Assembly (NCBI GenBank): GCA_014529385.2
Contig: CM043963.1
Coordinates: 72,817,412 to 72,881,411, forward strand
DNA: 64,000 nt
Source of the DNA: Adiantum capillus-veneris
Lineage: Eukaryota; Streptophyta; Polypodiopsida; Polypodiales; Pteridaceae
Direction of reading: 5' to 3'
The notes under the pieces are model-generated. The model made no database searches, was not told the DNA's origin, and saw nothing but the letters and a program-made list of their open reading frames with translations. Below are positions 54,785-64,000 of the stretch, in pieces. Both the position numbers and the translations under genes were made by a program. How positions within the stretch are numbered: the stretch's first letter is position 1; each line of letters opens with the position of its first letter.

Positions 54785-57385
54785 TGTAGCTCCACAGACC
54801 CCGCGGCACCAATGCGCCATCCACATGCCAAACGTGTCAGGTTGCCATCTGCACCGACTCGATTGCGCGTCTGCTTGCAAGTAAACACACACACACACTC
54901 ACACAATGCCCTCGAGGCTCTCAGCAACCACCAGTCCTCTCTGACACACACACACACACACACACACACAAGCCGAACTCTGACAGCCTGCCACATTGCC
55001 TCCACAGAATGTCTCCAGAAGGAAATTGAAAAAAAAAGGGTTAGAGAACTCAAATAACGTTTTTGATAGTGGAGAGTGTTCCCACCCTTGAACCGATTTG
55101 GAATCCAATGCATCTCCGTCTCTCCCTCACTTCACCAAATCTCATTTGCTAACAAAATAAAATAATATGTGGACTCTTATGAAGGGAAGATCTCCAGCCC
55201 TTGATACATCAATCATTTGAGGGAATGGTCTTGAGCTTATCAATGTGAAAAAATTGTTGACGTGAAGAGAACGAGTCAGACTGTGAAAAATGTTAGCTTA
55301 AGGATTGGTTTAAACGGAAAATTTTCATTGATAACCATTCAAAAGGGTGTTTATAGTATATTTTGAGAGTTTCATTTTGTTTTTATTGCACATGAGAGTT
55401 GGTTGTTGTCATGCTAACATCGATCTACCTCTTTTGCAAAATTAAAAACTGAAAAATTCATTAGGATGACAGCCTCTTTTGTCATGACGAAAATGAGAAA
55501 CTCATTTTATATGCATTCATTGGCCTATGATGGGGATTCGGGTTTTGAATGATCACTTCAGAGAGAATTGAAACTTGATTTCATCACCTTCTTTTCTTTC
55601 TTTGCTATAAGAATATATTTGCTACTCTAGAGCAAGGTGTGGGTGTGGGCATGGATAGTGGGGGTGATGATTGTGTGAGTATTTGGCTTATGCATGATCT
55701 AGTGATTGGCTTTATTGAAAAATTCTCTTTGCACTAAAAGAAAAGTTATTTTTTGGCGAGCATATGAACTTTGAATGCTACCATTGGTAATGCTTTAATG
55801 CTTGGGTAACATTGTTCATTTTGGGCTTGATATTGATTATGCATTTTAGTGCCTGAATTGAATGAAAAATCATTGGAAAGCATTAAAATTGAGCTTTTTT
55901 TAAATGGCCAAGAGAGAGCATGAAAATTTTGGTTTTGTGGTTGATTTTTTAGTGCCTACTTTGAATGACAAAATGTTTAAAAGCACTAACAATTGAGCTT
56001 TTTTGAAGGGGTGTGGGCAGGAGTGTGATTTCCATTGATCCAAGAAGGGGTCATCATTGCAATATTGCAAAATTTGGCTAATTAGAGCCATTCCAATTGT
56101 TTGGATTAAAGTTGTAATGCTAGCGCATAGCTTGGTCTAAAAATGCAATTTTTTCATTTGAGCTAGTGTTTAGCCAACTTTTTGAGCTTTTAAAGTACAA
56201 ATTTGGCTATTAAGATCCAGTCATTTTCATTCCATCAAGTTGCAGTCATCTCTAGCTCATAGATTGCACTAAAAAATGTAAAATTTCATGTGAGCTAGTT
56301 GTTAGCCAACTTTTTGAAAAGCTTTAAATTGTAAAATTCAGCTTTTAAGAGCCACTTCATTTCATTCAAAAGTTGCATTATTTTCAGCTCTTGGCTTGTT
56401 TTAACTCCATATTTCATTGAGCTAGACATTAACCAACTTTTGAATCATGCATGAGAGACTTTAAATTCCAAAATTTTCTTATGTAGAAGCTCATTTTATC
56501 TCTCATTGTTGTTATGTATGCATAAATTTTCTATCAAAGAGCATAAATGTGCTTAACCAAAGGCATTTTTTTCCCTTAGGTTTTTTCCCTTTGGAAAATT
56601 TGGGTATGCAAGACCCTAGTTTTAGGTTTTCATTGATGTTTTTGTGTGCTTTCGTGGCTTTCAATAAAAGGCTTTGGAGCTTGTGTTCAGACTTAGCTTC
56701 AAATCAGCTTCTTTTGCAAATAAAAATATAAAGAGGCTTCTCTCTACAAAGGGGATACTTGCTCAAGGATGCACAAAGAGCATGAATAGGTGTAATTCTT
56801 CCATGATTTTGCTCTTTTCTCATCTCTTCATTCTCTTGCTTGGCTTAAGTGAAAGTTTGCTTCTAAGCTATGGTTTTTTTATGGTTGAAAGCTAGCATCC
56901 TAAAGTTTCAACACTTTACTTTGTGAAAATTAACTCATAAAAAAATTTAGGTTTTATGAATGCTAATGATAGGTAATTGGCCTTGACCTTAGGTTAATAT
57001 AGGATCACTTCTCATTAGTCCTAGAATCTTACTGATAGTTTTAATACCCCATTCTTTTTTAACATGACCTAGGGCTATGATTAGGCTTTAGTCCTTTAGT
57101 CCAATTGCCAAAAAAATCTCATATTGAAAGAAACAAAAAAGTGCTAAAAATTGAATCAATAAAGCAAAAAAGTGTCAAGAAAAAGTAGCAAAAAGACACA
57201 TGAAAAGAAAATTCTATGTTATGTTGTGTCTATGTGAGGCCTAGTGCCTTATTGGCACTTGGTAGGCGAGGGGAGTCACCTTGGCTCGCTTGGTCAAGGC
57301 CCTAAACCGATGCCCTGGGCTGATAGGGGTTAGCCGTGGCCTTGGTAGGCTAGTAGGATTTTGGAACACCTTCTTGAGGGTTCAA

Positions 57386-57660
57386 GGTGAAAGCATGTTA
57401 ACCCGTCGTGCTTTTTGTGCTAGTTAGCAGTTTCAAGTTAGCACATCTCTGAAAAGTTGGTCTTTTTACAAATAATATCAAAATTTGTCGGAGGTTGTAC
57501 ATTTGGATTCCTTGTTTCAAGTGCTTTCTATTGATATATCATATGCCATAGATCTTGGAGATGTAGCTCAAGTTATTGTACTAGTTAGCATATGTCAAAA
57601 TTGTGCTAGTTAGCATTGTCCGGGACATGAAAAAGCATGACAGGTTAACATGCTTTCACC
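57386..57660. mobile_element. MITE-like element inside the LARD interior
   Basis: GGTGAAAGCATGTTAACC (57386-57403) is repeated in inverse orientation at 57643-57660, and the match extends imperfectly to about 36 bp through TGCTTTTT. Flanks are TTCAA (57381-57385) and CTTCAA (57661-57666), consistent with a TTCAA duplication. The 275 bp interior is non-coding and has three GCTAGTTAGCA-like words. Superfamily not assigned. Confidence 0.75.
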
Positions 57661-58204
57661 CTTCAAGGAGCTGAGAGTCGCACCTAGACTTGCCTTGGGG
57701 TGGTAGCCTTGTGATTGTGCTTTAATTTTTCAATGAATGACTAAATCAAAACTTCCATGAGCTTCAAAAAGCTGTGAAAATGTACTAATACATTAGGAGC
57801 TTTTTTATAGTCTGTAGACATGATAGACTTGAATGATCTATTAAGATTGTTCACATAGTTTTTAGGCTAGTAGGTTTATGAACTTTCATTAGCCTAGTGT
57901 CATAATTGATTGCTTGTGTTTCATGCATAAAACTGAAATTTCAAGTGGTTTAATCTTCACAATAGTTTTAGTATTTTTTTGCTTTATATTGTCTAGTTTT
58001 TTACTATGATTGACCCATCTTTTAGAAGCAAAAAATCACTTTGCATGATTGATCATTGTGCTTCATGTTTAGTTCATTCTTGGTGGTCTTTGATGCTCAT
58101 TACTTGTTCTTCTGTTTTGTAGCTCAAACATTTATTCCATGGAGTTGCTTTCTACCATGTCACCGTGTCTTGCTTCACCGGCACACGAGGACGTGCGCCA
58201 AATT

Positions 58205-58216
58205 AGAAAGGGGGAA
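58205..58216 (+). other. Polypurine tract
   Basis: AGAAAGGGGGAA directly before the 3' LTR. Confidence 0.88.
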
Positions 58217-59053
58217 TGTTAGAAGCGGCTAACACAGGCTACACCAATTATGCACCAAGCTATGGATGTATAGTGCACAATACCTTCTTTTCATTGTATA
58301 GGGCTTGGGCTCATTTAGGAGTTCCAAAGTTGTATGAGTCTAGGCTAGAGAGTTCAACTTTATCCCATAGTTGAAGGGTTTGAGGCCCAAAGCTATAAAA
58401 GAGCCCTATGCTTAATGAGAAGTCATTCTTGGGTGAGATCTTCTCTTTGTAGAGTGGATGGTCATGAGGCTCATGGGATTTCCATGCCCATGTAGCTCTT
58501 GATTTCTAATAATCAATTACACCTTCTTTCTTATTAGTCTCTTTGTTTGATTGTGTGGTCTGAGATTGTATTAGTGTGATGGTAGATCTATAATCCCTTT
58601 TTTGAAGTTAATCCATTCTATCCACACCATTGGCCATGGTGTGTGAGGGCTATGCCTTCCTTCTCTTCATCTCTCTCTACAAGGTGCGGTTAGTGTGTGT
58701 GTGCAATCGTAGTCGTATTGAGGGGTTGTGCCGGAATGGACACACTAATGCGGAGTAGGTATGTTAATTGCATGCTTGTGTAGTTGTGATTAAGAGTTGT
58801 GAATAAGAGAGATTGACGTGAGAGGTTAATTTCAACCACATGATTGTGTGCAAGTGATTAGTGAGTAGGAATGTGTTATTGATTAGAGGAAGCCCCTTTT
58901 CATGGCTTCTCTCTATCATGAGAAGAAGGATCCCTTGAATCCTCTATGTCTATACATCTTAGGCTTGTGCTTCCATGCCCTAGCCGGGTTGCCGATCCAC
59001 AATTTGACAATTTTGTGCGTTGCGACTAGGTCGTGCTACAACGCATCCCTACA
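58217..59053 (+). repeat. 3' LTR of the LARD element
   Basis: 837 bp copy of 51137-51963 with scattered substitutions and small indels (for example TTATTAGTC near 58530). TATAAAA at 58394-58400. Confidence 0.95.
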
Positions 59054-59058
59054 ATAAC

Positions 59059-62000
59059 TCCTACATACAATCTCTAATTTGAGCCAAGATTCTGGATCAA
59101 TAATCTACAGATTGATCTCTTTCCATAGATATGTTACATAATATGGTTTAACCTGCTAAATTTTAAATTTCATTTTGGAGGAAAATTTTGAATTCAAGTA
59201 AACTAGTCATTTGCATAGTTGAATTCAAAAGCTTTCCTTTGATTTCTTTTTTAATACTAAAGGTTTAACTCCCTTAAACTGCCAAATAAAGAGGACCTCC
59301 TAGAGCCCATTCTCTGCCTAATGTGAGGATGTGCTATGGTCTATGGGGAACCCAAATTTGTCTATGTCCTCTAGAAAATCCCTGTGCCTCTAGTGATTGT
59401 CTAGATGTGATCCAACCCTAGGATAAACCATCATGGGCAAATCACTCTGAATCCAAATGGGTGTATCATTATTAGCTAATGGTCTAGTTTGTGGCATCAT
59501 GCAAGGCACGTAAATATGTCTAGTGGACCTACAACAAGATCTCTATGATGATATATATGCCGGATATGTCCTAGGTCGCACATAGGTAGTGCTAATCTTT
59601 TGAATGACCTCTAAGGTAGGCTCTACCTAATCTTGGTGTGTCTCAAGTGTCATGGTAGAAGTCACTCTAGTAAATCTAGTCTCTAAATCCTTGGGTGTGA
59701 CCTCTACTCTAGAGGGGTGGTGATAGTCATGGTCTATATGTACCTCATATGTCTCTGTACCACATGGGGATTCAATCATCATTGAATCTATTTGTGGATG
59801 CCCATGAGCATCTATCTCAATGGAAACCTTTGTCTCTATTGTATTTGCAAGTATCTTGGTCTCTAATGGCTCAATCATAATGTCAGCACTCTCATGGTCA
59901 TGTGCGTCAGCAATATCCCTAAGTGTAGGCTCTAGGGGGGCATCTACCTCTATGATAGGTGCACTAGAATCAACCATCAGCGTAGAATATGGCACTCTAT
60001 CTATCTCTACTATCTCAGGTCTCATCTCTAGCATATGAGAATCTCACTAGGCTGTACCGTCTCTGTAGAACAAGTAACAACCTTTGAATAGTCACTCTAG
60101 GTGGCTCTACAATAATGCTCTCTGGTGTACTCGTCCTATCATCAATCTGGGAATTTGTCTCCTTCATCTCAATCACTCTAGATCTCAACTAATCAATCGT
60201 GCTCTGAGGCAAAATCTGTTTATGTGATGGAGATTTGGGAGGTGACCTAGTAGGGGAAGTTTGTCTAGAAGGTATTTGTAGACTCTATGTGTTCATGACT
60301 ATAGGATCCTAGCCATGAGGTGGAGAATAGGGCAATCCCACCATCAAGAAATATACAGTAACATATGTGCTCCTATAAATCCTATCGCAAAGATCTCCAA
60401 TAAGATATACCATAAGGCTCATGGCTGGCTCAAAATGTCATATGCTTTTCTCTTGCTCATACCTACATCCACAATCATCAACGTAAGTCAATGTGTGCTC
60501 CAATCTACGTAACTGCACTATCCTAGGATGTACCTAGGTGTCCAAACAATCATCAGTATGTGCTCCATCTACAACATTGTATGGGCGAATTGGGAGGGAT
60601 ATGTGTGTGGCCTTGAGCTTATCAATGAAGAACTTAGTCGAGCCAAGGTGACATCTTTGAACTTTAACTACCTGCCGTATCAAAGGGTCAATGTCATCTG
60701 AGAAGGTGCCTTTGGTGTAGGAATGTCCATCAAGGTCAACAAACCAAGGCATGACTCTTCTATAGACTAAAAAATGTAGCACAAGCTCAATATGGTGCTT
60801 ATACTCGCCGTGGAAACTCTAGCCTCAAGTGATGCTTGCATGGTGTCTCTCGATGGAGATCTTTGTCTTGACATCATATCTGATGCATGTGATCTAGTGA
60901 GCTCCGTCACCAGGTGTTCTCATAGTTTGTGGTGTGGTCTCTACAGCCTCTCTAGCATGTGGTGTAGCCTGTGAGATAAGGCTGTATATGTGCATGGTAA
61001 CTCTAGTGATGCATTGGTAAGGCTCTCTCTCTTGTGTTGCATGTCTGCCCTTGCCTTTGCCATGATCTCAACAAAGGTCTGTTTTGTAGATGGTCTAGAT
61101 TATGTGAATCCTAGAGGTGATCTAAGTTGTGATGGTTGTGTAGAGGGTGCGGTCATTAGATCTAATATAGGCTCAACAGAACTACTCCGCAAAGGGGAAT
61201 AGTGTAGTCCACACAACAACATATAGGTAGCCTCGTCATAAACGCTCCTATAGGTAACCTATAAGGAACTTGGTGGGGTAGCACTTGTTGTTTCATAGGG
61301 AGGGTACTCTCCAATCTAACTTTCTTCCTCATGTGCATCCTCGTCTGCATACAATGGTCCAGTCTCAAATGTGTCCAAAGATACAGTTTGTAGTAGCTCA
61401 AAGGTGTCTAGATGATCCTCACAAAGTGCTTAGGTGACATGCTTTGGACTATCCTCCATCATGCGTCTGTAAGATGTACCCAAACCATTCAAAAGGTGAT
61501 ATGGCAAGGTTGGGTGTGCTTGAGCTCTAAGCATCTAGAAACTATGTGTCGGATAGTCTACGAACTAAATCTAGATATACCTCACCTGGGTGTTGACATG
61601 GGTGTATATAGGCAATCTTTCTAACTCGCCATAAACCCACAACAGCCTATCATATAGGGCCTCAAGATCCATGATAGCCAAAATTTGTCAATCTAAGTCA
61701 AATCTGGTGTCAAGGAGGTATATAAGCAAGTGCACTAGTTATGGTGCGTAGTCTGGCAATCGAAGGCTAGATAGAAGACATCAATATCCGATTTTAGACA
61801 ATATTGACAAACCACTACATTACTTATATTTACCAAAAGATTAATTCAATTTAAAACCAAAGTAATGTTAACAATCATATTCCAAAATCCTTTAGTAAAA
61901 AAACGAATTACACTGGAAAAAACCAAAAGCAGGTGGAAAAAAACTTGTATTTAAACATGGTATAACACTAACCTAAGAGGCAGTGCTTTGCTCGACCAAC

Positions 62001-62450
62001 TCGTTAGTGCAGGACCTTAGTGTAGGAAGCTTAACAATCCACACCCCACAATATAATTGGTATAAAACTCAAGCTCTCAAACTCACTTTCCATGACACAC
62101 ATAGCAAGCAAGGCTAAGTAAGGGGAAGGAGCATCCCTCACTTTTAAATAAGGGTTACATCTATTGATTATGGACAATGACACTTGCAAGCACTATTTTA
62201 CAGAATTCGCACAAAATCCACTTGATCATGCAGCACCATACCCCCCAATATTCTAGTAAGAGATTGTGGTAAAGGTGCAAGAGAGAGAGAGCAAGAGAAT
62301 GGGACAAGCCTGGCAGATCTCTACTCATCACGCTTGGGGAGAGGACCCTTAGTTAAAGGTGTGTACTTGGCAGTGCAAGGGTTTAAAAACTCAATGAGAA
62401 TACGCTTTAGGGTCTTGTTCACATAATCATCACAAAGTCACATTAATCTA
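59059..62450 (-). repeat. Degenerate retrotransposon DNA, family uncertain
   Basis: Minus-strand open stretches are biased toward Asp, Glu, Thr and His (60034-59627 includes 'IEVDAPLEPTLRDIADAHDH'), like the variable linker between integrase and RT in copia elements. The 60782-60534 frame ('WFVDLDGHSYTKGTFSDDID') has no known domain. Frequent stops. 59279-59330 is an inverted relative of 50944-50995. No LTR was resolved. Confidence 0.35.
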
Positions 62451-62792
62451 GGTTAGTTTAGGGGTGAGTACACCCAGCAAAATGTCCAAGAGGCTAAGCC
62501 AAAGATGAAGTTGTACAATTGAGGGTTTAAAAAATTTCCAAGAGAGCTATAGATTCTAGGTAATAAGTCTTAGATTCCTTGGACAAGATATTTGTTAAAA
62601 AACAAATGGTCGTGCAAGGGAGGTTAGTTTAGGGGTGAGTACACCCAGCAAAATGTCCAAGGGGCTAAGCCAAGACAAAGTTGTACAATTGAGGGTTCAA
62701 AAAATTTTCAAGAGAGCTATAGATTCTAGGTAATAAGTGTTAGGTCCCTTGGACAAGATATTTGTTAAAAAACAAATGGTCGTGCAAGGGAG
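62451..62792. repeat. Tandem duplication, 2 x 171 bp
   Basis: Both copies begin GGTTAGTTTAGGGGTGAGTA (62451 and 62622) and end CGTGCAAGGGA. They differ at a handful of positions. Confidence 0.95.
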
Positions 62793-63104
62793 GTTAAGGG
62801 TGGGATCAACCCTATAGTTTATACAAAGGTTTAGTCTATACAGGATTTTATACTAATGGTTTAGTCAAACCTTAACTACACTAATCTCTATAATGAAATA
62901 CAAGCACAATGAAGTGCACAACCAAGAGCGTGTGTGTGATTGTGTGCAGCAATGGAGAAGAGAGGAGAGGAGGAGACCTTGTGTTTGCAAGGGCTAAAAA
63001 TCACTCTCTACATGTGAGCCCCCTTATTCTATTATGTATATAATGAATAAGTATAGAGGTCAGGCACCTAGCCTAACTGGCCACATGAGGCTTTACCCCA
63101 ACAA
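62793..63104 (-). repeat. Candidate LTR end of a minus-strand element
   Basis: On the minus strand a purine tract (GGGAGGT) is followed by TGTTGGGGTAAAGCC starting at 63104, the expected polypurine tract and LTR start. The other LTR edge was not found. Confidence 0.35.
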
Positions 63105-63865
63105 CCTCCCACGTAAAGGCCAATGTGCCGTCAGAGAGAAAAGAAAACCGTACAAAACCTGTACAAGGCCATCACAAGTATGACCTCAGTGAATGCCCAC
63201 TGGCTCACTAAACTTGTGTGCATCCAACTCCAATCGTAGAGAAAATATAAAGTGATCGACACCATACTCCTCACCAAAGCCGCACACATCCTGTAGGTAT
63301 CTCACCATACGCTACAAAGTGCCCCTATGCTCAAGGCCAATGTCACTCACAATTGACTGCTCCCACTGCAAATGCACCTACTGCAAACGCAATCTCAGGT
63401 CTCGAGACATGTATCTCATACATGAGACTCTCGAATGCTGATGCAATCCTACCAATATCTACCAATTTGACCATCTTAGTTAAATCTGGCTCAGAACTGC
63501 ACTCATAGAAATCACCCTAACACCCAAACTCCAATCCTTGGAATCCATCCTCATGTCCATCGCATGTCACATGCGCACCAAGAGCATCTGTCTGTCTTGA
63601 AACTTGTGTGGTAAGAGCAATGCCTAGCTCTAACTCACATACATCAGCCTCTGGCCTAAGCATATCCGTGAATGACTGAATCACGACTGAATCCTCAACA
63701 CTCAAGCCATCCATATCTGTTATCATATCCACAAATTACATGCCCTACTGCACAACTGGCTCAACATTCTCAAAAACTAGAGCATCATGTCACCTATTCG
63801 CAAAGGAGACATGCCTCATCTCTCTGAATGGCTGCGTAATCACGAAGACTGTGCCACCTCATACG
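63105..63865 (-). pseudogene. Internal region of a deleted minus-strand copia element
   Basis: A 71-codon minus-strand frame (63732-63517) lies between the candidate LTR and a protease fragment, but no integrase or RT is present, so the pol interior has been deleted or replaced. No domain recognised. Confidence 0.3.
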
Positions 63866-63999
63866 TGACATACTTGCATCACATGAATCGTGCCAACACT
63901 ATCATCTCTTGCTATGACTAGCTGTCTCCATGATCTAAAACTATGCTCATCCAGCACTACGAGGCATCCGATGTCTTGTAACTGACTCACAGAAATCAA
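63866..63999 (-). pseudogene. Copia protease C-terminal fragment, cut by window edge
   Basis: The minus strand reads 'LISVSQLQDIGCLVVLDEHS', then 'LVIARDDSVGTIHVMQVCHV' and a stop. 'LISVSQLQDKGC...VVF' and 'IA.G...GTLY' are the conserved segments between the copia protease and the pre-integrase domain. The rest of the element lies beyond 64000. Confidence 0.7.
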
Positions 64000-64000
64000 G

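Larger units (their letters stand above)
51986..58199 (+). other. Non-coding interior of the LARD element
   Basis: 52000-54000 is AT-rich with recurring 'TGTGTGTGC' and 'CAATTTG/CAAATTG' words. 54180-55060 is GC-richer, with (AC)n (54478-54493, 54943-54970) and (CT)n (54719-54784). 55060-57380 and 57670-58200 show only short unconserved open frames. Nothing resembles gag, protease, RT, RNase H or integrase on either strand. Confidence 0.8.
51132..59058 (+). mobile_element. Complete non-coding LTR retrotransposon (LARD type), ATAAC duplication
   Basis: LTRs 51137-51963 and 58217-59053 both begin TG(C/T)TAGMAGCGGCTAA and end CAACGCATCCCTACA. Target duplication ATAAC at 51132-51136 and 59054-59058. 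A primer site for tRNA-Asp and a polypurine tract are both in position. The 6.25 kb interior shows no gag or pol; it is mostly AT-rich, with 'GTGTGTGCA' words, microsatellites and a MITE. LTRs differ by only a few percent by eye, so loss of coding preceded the insertion: it was mobilised as a non-autonomous element. Confidence 0.96.

Noticed and set aside
54189-55113. Proteins of 145-153 codons
   Set aside because: Frames cross the (CT)n and (AC)n tracts of the LARD interior on both strands with no family resemblance.

Overview
The window looks like intergenic DNA from the nuclear genome of a land plant with a large, repeat-rich genome. The evidence is the content itself: Ty3/gypsy and Ty1/copia retrotransposon relics, LTR elements with plant-type tRNA primer sites (tRNA-Asp and tRNA-iMet), En/Spm (CACTA) transposons with the plant transposase domain set, and many long GA/CT/AC microsatellites. 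I found no intact host gene, rRNA or tRNA gene. Lineage cannot be fixed from this window; a fern, lycophyte or other large-genome plant would all fit.

Layout. 1-8058 is an old gag-containing LTR element. Its two ~1.69 kb LTRs flank a gag relic, a nested LTR fragment and a decayed ORF of unknown function, and it contains no pol. It sits in a plus-strand Ty3/gypsy element (8064-15520: zinc knuckle, protease, RT, RNase H, integrase). That integrase is split by a nested 2.7 kb block, which itself carries a terminal-inverted-repeat element (12368-13714), and by a smaller insertion. A minus-strand Ty1/copia element (15551-20060) follows.

20787-28840 is a nearly complete CACTA transposon: TIRs, ATA target duplication, a TnpA-like gene and a TnpD transposase with a nonsense codon. 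Between its direct repeats it carries a captured fragment of a heavy-metal-associated isoprenylated plant protein (HIPP) gene, with both the CxxC metal-binding motif and the C-terminal CaaX box recognisable. A second, rearranged CACTA element ends at 37607. Inside it is a 5.25 kb array of about 30 tandem ~172 bp units, each containing a ~68 bp near-perfect hairpin. This array is the most unusual structure in the window.

37733-38670 holds a minus-strand primer site and LTR. 38962-44665 is a complete non-autonomous element with 171 bp LTRs and an AGGAA duplication. 46703-50454 is a minus-strand Ty3/gypsy relic, and its distal RNase H suggests the dual-RNase-H (TAT-like) lineage. 51137-59053 is a complete 7.9 kb non-coding LTR element (LARD type) with an ATAAC duplication, a tRNA-Asp primer site and a polypurine tract; it hosts a 275 bp MITE. 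From 59059 to the end is degenerate retrotransposon DNA, including a copia protease fragment at the right edge.

The parts do not form a pathway. They record successive nesting of transposons, most of them disabled. The two TSD-flanked LTR elements lack gag and pol and would have depended on proteins made elsewhere.
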